Origin: Ciborinia camelliae | Lineage: Eukaryota > Ascomycota > Leotiomycetes > Helotiales > Sclerotiniaceae | Length of the DNA stretch: 64,000 nt | Assembly (NCBI GenBank): GCA_025890175.1 | Contig: JANPYM010000003.1 | Location: 1,833,795 to 1,897,794 of the forward strand | Direction of reading: 5' to 3' | Shown: one piece after another, positions 11,629 through 22,640 of the stretch | How positions within the stretch are numbered: the stretch's first letter is position 1 | Layout of the letters: each line of letters opens with the position of its first letter | Notes under the pieces: model-generated | Seen by the model: the letters and a program-made list of their open reading frames with translations, nothing else | The model's database searches: none | What the model was told of the DNA's origin: nothing | Made by a program: the position numbers and the translations under genes

Positions 11629-13552
11629 TGTTCTCGTAGTGGTGCTTGTTTATTTTATCTGGTTGCACTCATTATATACTTTTCGAGGTCCTCGGTACTT
11701 CATAGTCCAAACGTCATCATGGTTTGCCGCACTTGAAGTCACTAGTGTATCTGCATTGACAGTCTAAACTCAATTGATTGCTGGGAAAGTATTAGTAGTG
11801 AAATCAAAGATGATCTCATGAATAACTTATAACTTACAATCCTTAAACTTTGACTTCATATGATAATAAGAAAAGTGAAATGAGCTACAGTACCTATACT
11901 ACGGGTACAATATGTGAAGACTAAATTAGCCGAGTAGACATCAGATCCCCCTTTTCACACATGCTGCACTAGGGATGTGAAATAACAGCCATTTCAAGTT
12001 GCACTGTTATATCATGTCACCTCACTCTAATTTCCTTATGTTATCGGTTATTTCAATTATATTTACCGTTTAATGTTCATCTTATTTGAAATGTTTTAAA
12101 ACTATCATCTGAATTGCAATATGATACATACATATTTCAACTCTCACAGAAAGTCAATGACCCAATGACCTTTCAATTATGATAAGGAATTTTGATTTCC
12201 ATTGATTCCATCTACTCGCAGAAATAAGGATAGATATTCTTTACTCTTCACTTACCCACCACAAAGTTTTGTTGTAGTTCTTAATACCTACCATTAGGTA
12301 TGGCAGGAAAATGATCTCGGAACCCAAGTAGGAGAGCTTCATTTCCGACCAAGAAGGATCGGGATGATATGGACAAACCAACAACCGAAAGTTGGAGGTT
12401 ACTTCATTTGACAATGTTAGCTAGATATATGGACGCTCGCGCTTCACTTTTGGTATCTGAGAGCAGTATTGAGCTTTAAACTTCTGATCCTTTGCCAGGG
12501 ATTTAGAGAAGTGAAGGCTTCAATGCCTCCGATGATCACCAAGGAATGAATGCGAGTAAGTCATTGGGTATGTGGTAGGAGGACCCCTTGCTTAACAATA
12601 TAAACATAAACAACCTTCATCATCTTACCAAACAACAATGTCCAGGTGGCTCAGTGGTAACGCGCTGGGTCTTCACATTCCCTCAAACGGGACCGCTGCT
12701 TAACACCCGAAGGCTTTGTTGATTGAAGAACTCAGTTCGTCTGGTTTGAATTGGAAACTTGATCGTTTACATTACATGGTTTCAATTTTTTGATATTTTT
12801 GTCTTCGTTTTTGCTTCGTGTGGATTTCTTTTTGCTTCCGCTCTTCATTGGTTCCTTCGGCAGTGAGAGGATCTTTTCCCTGCGTGAGATTTGGCATTGT
12901 GATATCAGGAGACACTTGCAAGCTATTTAAGATTGGCTGAATTTTTATGCTTGACTTTGACCATTCCAGAAGGCAAATTACGAACGCGATTCCGCCTCCA
13001 TGCTGAAACATAGAAATCGATCTTCCCGTTTTCTGACGTTTTGTACAGCGATTCTCAATCTCATATCATACAATGTGTAACAAGACAAATAAATCAACTT
13101 CGCACAATACACTGGCTATTGACCTTAGATATTGCGCTGTAATCCACATTAACTATTTTGGGTCGGGCTACCGACAACATAGCGAGGCAAAGAAGTCCAT
13201 GCTGGGGATATGCCACTTTTGGTGAAGGTACTCATGCAAAGATATATCTACAAAATCAAAGCGCGGGGTACTTAGAGTAAGTTTAGCATCTCCTTTGGAA
13301 CAATTCGACAGAACAGACGTTGAAAAGTTACTAATACTTTCTGTTCATATTCTTTGCTTAACACTATTACTAGTCAAGACTGAGAAAACCAACAGGAACC
13401 TGTATCCCGCTATTTGTAAATCCATCCTGTGAAAATGGCACTTTCACATGTCAGGACTCGAAGGAACATGTGTTGGGCAGTCTCGATAATTGTACTGCAT
13501 ACAGCATTACATGCTGCTTATTCTCCAATAATAAAAACTCCCTCCGACCGTT
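11629..13552. other. Intergenic with a tRNA-like fragment
   Basis: AT-rich spacer without a supported gene. It contains the tRNA-like A-box fragment near 12643. ORFs at 12772-13011 and 13470-13703 lack any domain or codon signal. Confidence 0.45.
12643..12760 (+). other. tRNA-like fragment with A-box (not a functional tRNA)
   Basis: TGGCTCAGTGGTA fits the RNA polymerase III A-box, and GGTTTGAATTG about 90 bases later is a weak B-box. The acceptor ends do not pair and there is no proper T-arm. It could be a decayed tRNA or the head of a tRNA-derived SINE. Confidence 0.3.
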
Positions 13553-14236
13553 TTATGCGCGCCAAATTCTCTTGATGCCCTCCGTAATTCCCACATCATT
13601 TGTTTCAAACTCATACAACCCAACTCCAACCAAGACTGTTGCTCCCCTCAAGCCCCACCAAAACAAAGCTTTGGTCTTTGGCAATCTCCTTTGTGGGATA
13701 TAGTCGATTACACACGATTCGAAACCGATATGTGAGTGGATAAGAATTGCAGCGCATAAGATAGCGTCGGTAGCTGGATTCAACGTTCCGGAAACGAATG
13801 GCGCAACTGTGAGAGGAACGAGGCCGACGGCAATTAAACGTTCGAATGTCCAATGGTATGAACCGTGGGATGGAGATGGTTTAGGTACGGGTGCTGCATC
13901 GTTTGCTGTAAAATTTATTAGTTTATGGTGGATGAGCCCACGGCCGGATCAACATACAAGTTCCGTCAATAGATTCTATGATGTGGTTAGCAATAGAAAC
14001 AAGATACAATCGATGGCAGAAAACTCACGAGGCAATGGAGGTAGAATTGACTGTCTGCCACTTGCATGGAATGCAGCTACGCGCATTGAACCTGGCAATG
14101 CATCTCTAACAAAAGCGCTGCGTCCGGCGGGTTTGTTGATTGCGGGGAAATTAGAAGAGACCTTTGTAGAAAAATTGCGCTTCGACGCAGCGAGGCAGGT
14201 TTGCCTAAGCATTGATGGTTTGATAAATGAAGCCAT
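13553..14236 (-). CDS. SDH4: Succinate dehydrogenase membrane anchor subunit (CybS)
   Basis: Small membrane anchor of respiratory complex II in the inner mitochondrial membrane; it binds heme b and ubiquinone together with SDH3. Exons on the minus strand are 14029-14236, an 18-bp microexon at 13958-13975, and 13553-13905, giving 192 aa. The N-terminus is a basic, Ser/Arg-rich mitochondrial presequence. The C-terminal part has three hydrophobic helices and the signature IHSHIGFES..IDY (His132/His134 region, Asp143-Tyr144), which supplies the heme ligand and quinone-site residues in the family. The microexon contributes QSIDGT and is needed to keep frame and continuity. The gene is divergent from the beta-MPP gene, so two mitochondrial genes share one promoter region. 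Confidence 0.92.
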
Positions 14237-14500
14237 TGTGAACTTCTATTACAATTATTGAGTGTAAAAGAGTCGACGACGTATCACTCAGGTCCTCGAA
14301 TGCTCGGTCGACCATGTTCGGAATAACTAGGTAGCTCGGCAACAAGTCACGTGTGAGGTCATCAAAGCCGGAACAAGCGTGATTGGCTGAAATCTGATCA
14401 ACGACTAAGCTCTTCAGGTTTACTAAATTCTAGCAATTTGAACTCATCGGGTTATCTTCAATTCGTTTTATTCCCACCACAACCCTCACATCATATCCCC
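14237..14500. promoter_or_regulatory. Shared divergent promoter of SDH4 and beta-MPP genes
   Basis: The 264 bp between the two start codons hold CACGTG (14348-14353, an E-box) and ATTGG (14382-14386, an inverted CCAAT box). CCAAT boxes bound by the HAP/CBC complex commonly drive fungal respiratory genes; that these sites act here is inference. Confidence 0.5.
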
Positions 14501-16156
14501 ATGGCGTCTCGGCGGTTAGCATTAAACCTTAAGCAAGGACTGCGCACCCGCGCTGCTCCCAATGTCGTATCGGGACTGAGAAGAGGATTCGCGACCCCGG
14601 TGACAAAAAATGGAGTGAAGACAGAGACCACAACTCTTTCAAACGGTCTAACGGTAAGGCTTAGTTATAGCTGATGGAGGGGCAAGTGCTGATACAAAAA
14701 AGATCGCCACAGAACACTCGCCATGGGCGCAAACCTCGACAGTTGGTGTATGGATCGATGCCGGTTCTCGGGCAGAAACGGACAAGACTAATGGCACAGC
14801 TCACTTCTTGGAGCATCTTGCCTTCAAGGTATGCTTCAGTCTGAAGGAGGGAACTTCAGATGGGACTTACAATGAGATTAGGGAACCAGCAACCGAACAC
14901 AACATCAATTGGAGTTGGAAATTGAGAACATGGGTGGCCACTTAAATGCCTATACTTCCGTATGTTTACATATACTCGGATAACGCAGGAATTTTGCTAA
15001 TCTTATGGGAAGCGTGAAAACACAGTTTACTACGCCAAGGCGTTCAACTCTGATGTACCAGCAACTGTCAACATCCTCTCCGATATCCTTCAAAACTCCA
15101 AACTCGAACCTTCGGCGATTAACAGAGAGCGTGATGTTATCTTGAGAGAGTCCGAGGAGGTTGACAAGCAATTGGAGGAAGTTGTTTTCGATCACTTACA
15201 CGCAACCGCTTTCCAAGGACAACCTTTAGGACGCACAATTTTGGGCCCCGCTCAAAACATCCAGTCCATTCAAAGAGAGGACTTGACCAACTACATTAAG
15301 ACAAACTACACTGCCGATCGTATGGTTCTTGTTGGCGCCGGAGGTGTTCCCCACCAGCAACTCGTTGAACTCGCCGAGAAGCACTTTTCTGGTCTTGCAT
15401 CCCAACCTCATACCAGCGCTGCTCTCGCAATCGCCAACGCCCAAAAGCAAAAGCCAGAATTCATTGGTTCTGAGGTCAGAGTCCGTGACGACACTATCCC
15501 AACTGCCAATATTGCTATTGCTGTTGAGGGTGTTAGCTGGAAGGATGATGATTACTTTACCGCTTTGGTTACCCAAGCTATTGTTGGTAACTGGGATAAA
15601 GCTATGGGCAATGCTCCTCACATGGGAAGCAAGCTCAGCGGTTTCGTCCACAAGAATGACTTGGCCAACAGCTTTATGAGTTTCTCAACTAGTTATAGCG
15701 ATACCGGACTCTGGGGTATCTATCTTGTTACCGACAAGACCACCCGTATTGACGATTTAGTTCACTTTACTCTCCGAGAATGGTCTCGTCTATCATATAA
15801 CGTCACCGAGGCCGAAGTTGAGCGCGCCAAGGCCCAACTCAAGGCATCAATCCTTCTATCCTTAGATGGAACTACTGCTGTAGCTGAAGATATCGGAAGA
15901 CAAATCATCACCACTGGCCGCCGTATGGGACCAGAGGAGATTGAGCGTGTTATTGGAGCCATTAGCGAGAAGGATGTTATGAGCTTTGCGCAAAGAAAGT
16001 TGTGGGATCAAGATATTGCTATCAGTGCTGTTGGTTCAATTGAAGGTATGTCCGGCCAAAAGTATTCCGCCAATTTTCTTTGATAACTTACTGATAAATT
16101 TAGGTCTCCTCGATTACCAACGTATAAGAAACGATATGAGCAGAATGGCATCATAG
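14501..16156 (+). CDS. MAS1: Mitochondrial processing peptidase beta subunit
   Basis: Catalytic subunit of the matrix peptidase that removes presequences from imported mitochondrial proteins; in many fungi it may also serve as a core protein of complex III. Exons 14501-14653, 14703-14828, 14882-14959, 15013-16045 and 16104-16156 give 480 aa. The N-terminus is an Arg-rich presequence. The inverted zinc motif HFLEH lies at residues 85-89, and the region [14 protein letters not shown] supplies the downstream acidic zinc ligand. The M16 C-terminal domain follows and the protein ends [16 protein letters not shown], as in the family. The ATG at 14501 is chosen over the in-frame one at 14438 because it begins the presequence. 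Confidence 0.95.
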
Positions 16157-16819
16157 ATGGGAATTAGAGGGGTTTGGGGCACGAGCGTGTATGATGCGGG
16201 GCTTGTTTGTACACATAGATCCTCAATAAAATTTGTTCATTTTGTTCACAGCCGTCCCCCGAGAATGGATGTGCCAAACGTCATAATTATGAATCTCACA
16301 ATGAGGTATGAAAATATTTCCTATTAGGAATGTTCATGCCTGAGGGAGAATGATATCTGCGCTAAAAAATCGTAAATTCTCATTGCAATCTCTAAGACCT
16401 TTCCTCCCAATGTCATACACTGTGATTAATGTGTAGTCAAGAACGTCAACATATCAGACTGTTTGTCAGTCTTCCGATCTGTCCGACCATCACTCTTCCC
16501 TTCCTTCCACCCATGCCAACTTGACTCTTCTGTCTTGTCTTCTTGGTCTTCTGAAACGACAGTTCTTTGTGTCGGTCTCGAGTGCGATGGGATACTACAC
16601 TGCCCGATGCTCTCGAACTCGAAGCATATGCTTCGGCTCGCCTTGATAAGTGGTATCACCTCCCCCCCCCTAATCCCATATACCCATTACCGACGAGGAC
16701 CATCCATCTTTCATTAATCATACATATCTTTAGCCATCTCAAGCGATTGTTCCCACCCAGTTCCGACAATGATCCGCGACCTCTCGATTCAGCTTTCAAT
16801 TTCTCACTCCTGTTTTCGG
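16157..16819. other. Intergenic between convergent genes
   Basis: 3' flanks of the beta-MPP gene and of the DUF7053 gene. A C9 run sits near 16662. Short open readings occur on both strands without recognisable content. Confidence 0.5.
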
Positions 16820-17024
16820 CTATGGTAACTCAACAGGTCCGGGTGGCGCTTCCATTTCGGCAATTCTGCCTGGCTTATTTGGATAGTTGACTGGCTTATT
16901 CGCATAATTTGCGCCCGGTAATGAGGCTTGTGTCTTATCACTAATCCCCGACCATCTTTGGTCCTGTCCTCCGTAACTTTTCCTCTCATGATGCATCTGA
17001 TATAGTTGTTGCTGCTGCTGTTGT

Positions 17025-17057
<33 letters not shown>

Positions 17058-17836
17058 AATTGCCAGGGCGTGTATTGCTGTAGAGCAGGATGGCCCTGCA
17101 AGGCCGCCTCAGCCCATTTCTCGGGGTTATATGGCGGTAATGGCGGACTCATCGGGACGCTCGATCCACTATATGTACTGCCTTTCCTACCCATACTACT
17201 CACAGTCGCCATGCCGGGGCTCCTCATCGGTGGGCTCAAGGGCGGCGTCACCGTCTCGCCCTCCCTCTCATATCCACCCGAAATTCCGACGGTCAATCTC
17301 CGATTCCTCTCGCGCGCCTCTTGCAATTGCGCTTTTACTACCAATCGCGCCACCAGCGCTTTTAAACATTCCTGCAGTGTCTTGCGCACAAATCTCGTCA
17401 CTAAAATGTTGCACTTCATCTCCACATCCTCTCTGATATACAATCCTTCCACCGGCGCATTGATGCCAATCTCTCTCGGAACCGCGGGTTCGCCAGGCAT
17501 ATTTCCCCCAATTGTCCATTTTTCCTTGATGTCCAATCCCATGGGCGCATAACAATGTGTCTGCAGCCCATTCGCCAAATTGTGAAAACAGGCGTTGAAA
17601 GATACGGTCCCGGTGTAGAGATTGGCGGGTAGATACGAGACCTTGTCGACGATGCGGTACCATTGACAGTGGTATTCCTCGGGGGTGGCCGAGGGAGGCG
17701 GTTTGGTGGGAGCGCGTTCCGCGTGCGAGGGGTTGAGATCGATCATTTCGATGTGGTTGTGGAGGGTTTCGAGGACCGTCTGCCGGGATACATTGGGAGG
17801 CAGCGGTGTAATCGTTGTGAAAATCGTTTTGGCCAT
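16820..17836 (-). CDS. DUF7053-family protein with polyglutamine tract
   Basis: Single-exon, 338 aa from the ATG at 17836 (MAKTIFTTITPLPP); the in-frame ATG 15 codons upstream is encoded by a TAGGTAGG microsatellite and is probably leader. The first about 185 residues form a compact fungal domain (start TIFTTITPLPPNVSRQ, later YHCQWYRIVDKVSYLP and REIGINAPVEGLYIREDVEM) that I match to the fungal DUF7053 family, of unknown function. The rest is disordered: a Pro/Ser segment, then a run of about 17 glutamines encoded by mixed CAG/CAA at 17006-17056, which is prone to length variation. No catalytic residues can be assigned. Confidence 0.75.
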
Positions 17837-19916
17837 TTTGGCTTTTTGAACTGTGCCTACACCTCGTAGGTAGGTAGGCAAATCCGAATTTCCTCAATGT
17901 ATTTAGAGCAAAACTTCAAGAAATCGAGGATGAAGTAACAGACCAAAGCAGAATAAGAAGTACAGTAGATATGACTTACCTTGCCCTACCTACCAAGAAT
18001 AACCTAGCTTTTATTGAATGGGGCGAAGTGTCTTTTGGGTGAATTTCACACCTCGTATCACCAAAAGATATATTATTCATACCTGGAAGAAGATGCAATT
18101 GGTCTATCTGGATTCTGGAACCGCAGCTGAAAGCCGTAATCAATCTCGCCGCTGATCTGTGCAAGGTTGTCAAGTCTCATTGTTCAAGCGAGCCTGCAGC
18201 TTTCTAGATATAGGTAGCATGCTAATATAGCTCATAATGGGGTGCGGGTACCGAGGAATAACACCTTCCCGAATCCATCCCTAGGTACCTAGTAAATTGT
18301 CATCTTTTTGATGAGGACGCAGACATAGACGCAGCTACTGGGTCGGTCTGCACCTTATTAGAAGGTAAGGTAGGTACCATGATTATTCTCATCATCTCAT
18401 GGTGGTGCAGCTTCATATGATTATGTAATGCTTACCAAGCTTTCTATTCTAACTACCTCCGTTATTATTTGATATCTGGATCGAAACCTCTTTTTCTTCC
18501 TCAACACGATCGATGATATGTACTTATGTATGGGCATTGGGGGATCATGGATGAACGAACGGAGGTCAACATTGAACTCTCCCCTCGGAAACATCAAACT
18601 CCAGCTTCCTTGGAGGCTTGGATGCAATGTACCCCAACCAATACCTCGTCCAGCATCACCAACATCAATCGTTGGACAATCAAGTTCCGGAACCCGACAT
18701 ATCCGGCCCAAATGATTACACAGGGCTATAAGGTTGGGTTTGGTTACTTGCATAAGTCCAAATTCATCTAATATCTAATCATGCATACGTCGCTGGAGTT
18801 ATTAGAATACCTGGCATATCAAATCAAGATCAATATCAATATCAAGATCAAGATCAAGTTCCAAGCTTAAGTTCAAATTTCCATTGAGGTTGTCATGTCA
18901 TTTGCACATGTCGGGTTTTCTTTTTCTTGTTTTTTTCACAGCCACATACAAAAACCGACGGATCACAGGATGCTTTTATCCTTGGCATGGGATCTGGATG
19001 AATGTTATCCCAAGACTTGGGTCCTATAACTAACTGCCTCATGTGGAATTTGCTGTGCAGGTGCTGGGAGAAGTCATCGGGTTACAACGTTTACCCTGCC
19101 TTGCTTGGCGGTGAAAATTCCAAATCAATACTAATAATGTACGTCTTGATATAATAATTCGGTAGATTTGGATTTATTTGAGAGAGAGCGGCCGCCGACT
19201 ATATAATTATACGAATAAGTTCGGATTCGCAATCGCAATCGCAATCACAAGCCGGGGACTTAAGGTTAGAGTTTTTGACCCGCCGGAAAGAAGGATTGGC
19301 GGGGTGGAGTTAGTGGCCCGGGTAAGGTAATAAAAGTAACCTTACTCGTAGTCATAAATAATGGAGAAATCAACTACTCGAAGATAAGATTGATGAGTGT
19401 TGCGAGTGTTGCACTACAGCGATCAGCCAAGGTAAAACTGAAATAGTGAACAGTATGTAAAATCCAAAAAGCATCGTATATTCATTAAGGTCCGTTGACT
19501 ATTACCGCAGCGCATAACCAGAAAGCAAACATTAACAGATCCTCCCAAGCCAACAAAAGAAATCTCTCAACCATGAGGCCCAATATTTCCTACCATCCAT
19601 ATTACGCCCTCCTTCGCTAAGGTTTGCCAGCTACCAGCACCTTCCGCCTTTTCCTCCTTGACTCCAATTCCCTATCCTGTGCTGTGGTGTGTACCACCCG
19701 AACCCGATTTTTTTTACTCAGTCCCCTTTATCTTTTCCATTGAGTCCTACCTAATACCAAACAAGTCTCCTCCTTTCCCATCCGAATTTTCCTCATAACT
19801 GTCATAAATAGCATTATCATCCGTCTTTTCCTGTGCACCATCCTCAGTCTCATTCCGTACAGTGTCAATTTATCCTCCTTGTGAACTATCCCAAGGCCCC
19901 CCCCCATGATATTTGT
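17837..19916. other. Intergenic, no gene supported
   Basis: Contains TAGGTA microsatellites (17860-18000, 18280-18380), an ATCAAG/ATCAAT hexamer run (18821-18858) and a GCAATC run near 19230. The two overlapping open readings at 18518-18771 have no recognisable domain. The last few hundred bases are the 3' flank of the MARVEL-like gene. Confidence 0.45.
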
Positions 19917-20549
19917 TTAACCCTTGTAGGCCTCAACATCCTTCGGCAAAACCAACTTCTTCTTCTCCCATATGCACAAATTGATGATGCCACTAAAGAA
20001 AAATAGCACACAAAGGGCCATGCTGAATCCCCAGATAGCTTTCATTTCGTAGCATGCCGTCTTAGATGCACCAACCCAGAAATAGTAATTGGCCTTGGAG
20101 AAGTTGCCAACGGCTGATTCAACGAATGCTGATGTCACTCCAACATTGGCGAGGGCGGGACAGTCGAGATAGGAAAGGGGTTTTCCGACTTTCACGGAGA
20201 TCACGATGAGGGCGATGAGAGCCGCCGAGTCGAATCCAGTAGCAATCAGGAAGGGGAGTTGCTCTTCAAGGTAGAGAAGATACATTATAACAAGACAGAC
20301 AGCCACAACGACAACCTGGCCGAGATTAGTATTGGGGGAAAATGATGGATGGGATTGGGATTGACTTACAACACTGAGAGTTGCAATGAGAACGGAAGGG
20401 GGTTGCGTGTCGACCGCGTTGATTTCTCCAATGAAATTGGCGTCAATACTGAGAATGCAAATGAGGCAAATGAATTGTAAAATCCGAGTGATGGCGAAAG
20501 CAAATCCGAAAGTACCGTACTCTTGCTTTTTTCCTTGTGGGTGAAACAT
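19917..20549 (-). CDS. MARVEL-like four-helix membrane protein
   Basis: Two exons, 20370-20549 and 19917-20315, with a 54-bp in-frame intron (GTAAGT...GGCCAG), give 192 aa. Four hydrophobic helices are clear: about residues 14-40, 52-75, 82-105 and 150-175. The loop before helix four contains Asn-Tyr-Tyr-Phe and two cysteines (SYLDCPAL and KTACYEMKAIWG), and a Lys-rich cytosolic tail follows. This layout resembles fungal MARVEL-domain proteins, which sit in plasma-membrane or vesicle subdomains; the exact role is unknown. Removing the intron restores a continuous second helix (VLIATLSV joined to VVVVAVCL), which supports the splice call. Confidence 0.75.
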   Translation of the reverse strand: MFHPQGKKQEYGTFGFAFAITRILQFICLICILSIDANFIGEINAVDTQPPSVLIATLSVVSQSQSHPSFSPNTNLGQVVVVAVCLVIMYLLYLEEQLPFLIATGFDSAALIALIVISVKVGKPLSYLDCPALANVGVTSAFVESAVGNFSKANYYFWVGASKTACYEMKAIWGFSMALCVLFFFSGIINLCIWEKKKLVLPKDVEAYKG

Positions 20550-21908
20550 TATGAATGAGTGATTGTTGAGAATGGGTTAATGGTGTTTGGAAATTATTGA
20601 AAAGACTGATGATGGTTTGGATGTTGAACGGCAGAAAATCCTATTTGATAGATTTAGGAGGGGAAAAAAAGAGATTCTTTTGGAGGTGGCTAGACTTTGC
20701 AAAGAAGTGAAAGTTTTGGGCTGATCTAGCAGCAAAAGAATGATATGGTTATTGTGAAGAGAATGTCCTAAAGTCTAACCCTAGCCAAAGAAAGTAACGA
20801 GGAAAAGAGGCAATTTGTAGTAGATGAAGAGACAGATTGTTGAGATGATGGAGGAAGCAAACAACAAAGGAAATCAAGATCTTAAATGTTCATGCTCACT
20901 CACTCTTCCGCTCAGCTCCAAAAGCCCAGAACCTTTGAACCATCGATCTAGATTTCCAAATTATGCTCTGTAGATCATATTCCGACTCTATAAATTCATG
21001 AGACGGTCAAATGTAGCGACATGCGCTGAGTTCGCCAATAGGAAAGAGTCCGCTTGACATGGCCGTTTGTAAGGTCGGTGATCTTTTCAGTGACCCTATT
21101 TCAGGTTAAATCATTGAAGACCAGTCATTCAAGTCTTGGTATGTGAGCCGCAAAGAAGAAACGCGCCATCGGGATTAAGATCCTGTAGATCCTAATACTA
21201 ACATTGGATGAGAGACACTTGTCTAGTCAGAATAAGCGCTTTACCCTCCAAGATTATTTCGGCGTTTTGCAGGCCTTTTGAAACATGAGCCAGAACGCGG
21301 CAGTTGGACCTGTGAGAAGGCAAAAGAGCAGCAAGCGCTTCATGCATAAATCCTATCAGTGAAGCAATGCTTTTCGTTTGTTATGCTCTATTGACATAGC
21401 CACGATTATCGGAAATAATCTTTGTCGTGCAACCTACAGTCGGGGAAGGAAGTTGTAACATCCAGGGAAGGTTTAATGACTCCAGGAGCTTTGCGGCACT
21501 GGGCAGCATCAGCCACATGAGGTCGATAATAGACTGCACGCGTTAAGCCTTGATCAATAATTCTAATAAATACACCAGCTTCCACAGCCTGTAATGCCCT
21601 GTAGCTTATAGGCATTACAAGCCTAAAGCTTCTAAACTTCCATTAATTCTCTTGCCTTAAATACCCCTTCCAAGGAAGCTTCCAAGGAAGCTTCCAACGA
21701 AGCTTTCTTCCTCAAACGAGCTTGGTAGGTATGGTTCAATTGCTTCTTGGTTGGAGTGGGACAACTACCCAAAACCATTTTCGGGATTTTTGGAGAAATA
21801 TCATCCTGAGATTATTTGTTTTGGCTCACAGCAATTATTGGCAGTTATCTACAAGTCTAGAGCAACACAAATGCGCTATCGACCCGGTGTTATGTCTTAG
21901 ATAGCTTT
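20550..21908. other. Intergenic, no gene supported
   Basis: 5' flank of the MARVEL-like gene, then spacer with only short unsupported readings. A 12-bp tandem repeat lies at 21668-21703. Confidence 0.45.
21668..21703. repeat. 12-bp tandem repeat, near-palindromic unit
   Basis: Three head-to-tail copies of TTCCAAGGAAGC, the third with one change. GGAAGCTTCC palindromes form at the junctions. It sits about 205 bp upstream of the phosphoesterase remnant. Confidence 0.7.
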
Positions 21909-22640
21909 AATTCAGTTCCAAATTATGTCGGATCTCCATCTGGACACTCCACGTGCAAATCCGTCATACGAACAATTTACGATCGAACCAAAATGTAAAT
22001 ATCTGGCCCTTCTTGGCGATATTGGAAGGGTCCCAATTCCTAGTGGTGCTCTCGTAAATTTTGTCGAAAAACAACGGACTGCGTTTGAATTTGTCTTCTG
22101 CGTACAGGGAAACCACGAGCCCTATGGAATGACGGTGGAGACATGAGCTAGAGCAATCGATCGGTGACCCTGGACGTTTAGCTAATGCAAAAGAGAAGAT
22201 TTTGGTCGATTTGTCTTCCTTGAGCGAACGAGATATGATGTCAATGACAACTTGACAGTGTTAGGTTGCACCCTTTACTCTCGTATCATTGACGAGCAAC
22301 GCCTACCCATTTCTCGCATCTGTTCCGATTTTTCAGAGACATCGATGTGGTGCATTGATGCTCACAATGCTGCTCATCGGAGAGATCTCACTTGGTTGAA
22401 TTTTAACGTCGAGAAGATTGAACGAGAAGAACCGCACCGCAAGATTGTTGTCTTCACACATTTCAGCCCAAGATTGCTTGAGGCGGCGAATCGTCCTAAG
22501 GATTTGGAAGATCCCCACCAGATCCAGTCCGCATATATGACGGAAGTCACATAGAAAGGCCTGCCCAAACTTCGACGAGGATGAAGAATCGAACCATAAT
22601 GGTGGATCAGTTAACGGATCAAGACGGAGAGCTTCTTTTT
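21909..22640 (+). pseudogene. Broken calcineurin-like metallophosphoesterase
   Basis: Metallophosphoesterase signatures are present in order but spread over three frames: SDLHLD (21930), LLGDIG (22010), QGNHEPYG (22108), then a stop at 22144-22146. A second frame carries ELEQSIGD...LANAKEK. The third frame carries GRFVFLERTRYDV and LGCTLYSRI (about 22200-22290), then VVFTHFSPR (22450) and a stop after TEVT at 22552-22554. The last family motif (GHTH) is absent. No canonical introns would rejoin the frames. The remaining similarity is to fungal Ser/Thr-phosphatase-like proteins of the metallophosphoesterase superfamily. It is most likely a decayed gene. Confidence 0.75.

Noticed and set aside
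11129..11767. 212-aa plus-strand ORF
   Set aside because: It overlaps the minus-strand ORF almost entirely. Its composition looks less natural, and the opposite strand carries the Ser/Pro-rich protein-like reading.
12643..12760. tRNA gene suggested by TGGCTCAGTGGTAACGCGC
   Set aside because: The acceptor ends do not pair, no standard T-arm follows, and the anticodon stem is poor. Kept only as a tRNA-like fragment.
17070..17552. 160-aa plus-strand ORF
   Set aside because: It lies wholly antisense to the DUF7053 gene, whose domain similarity is clear.
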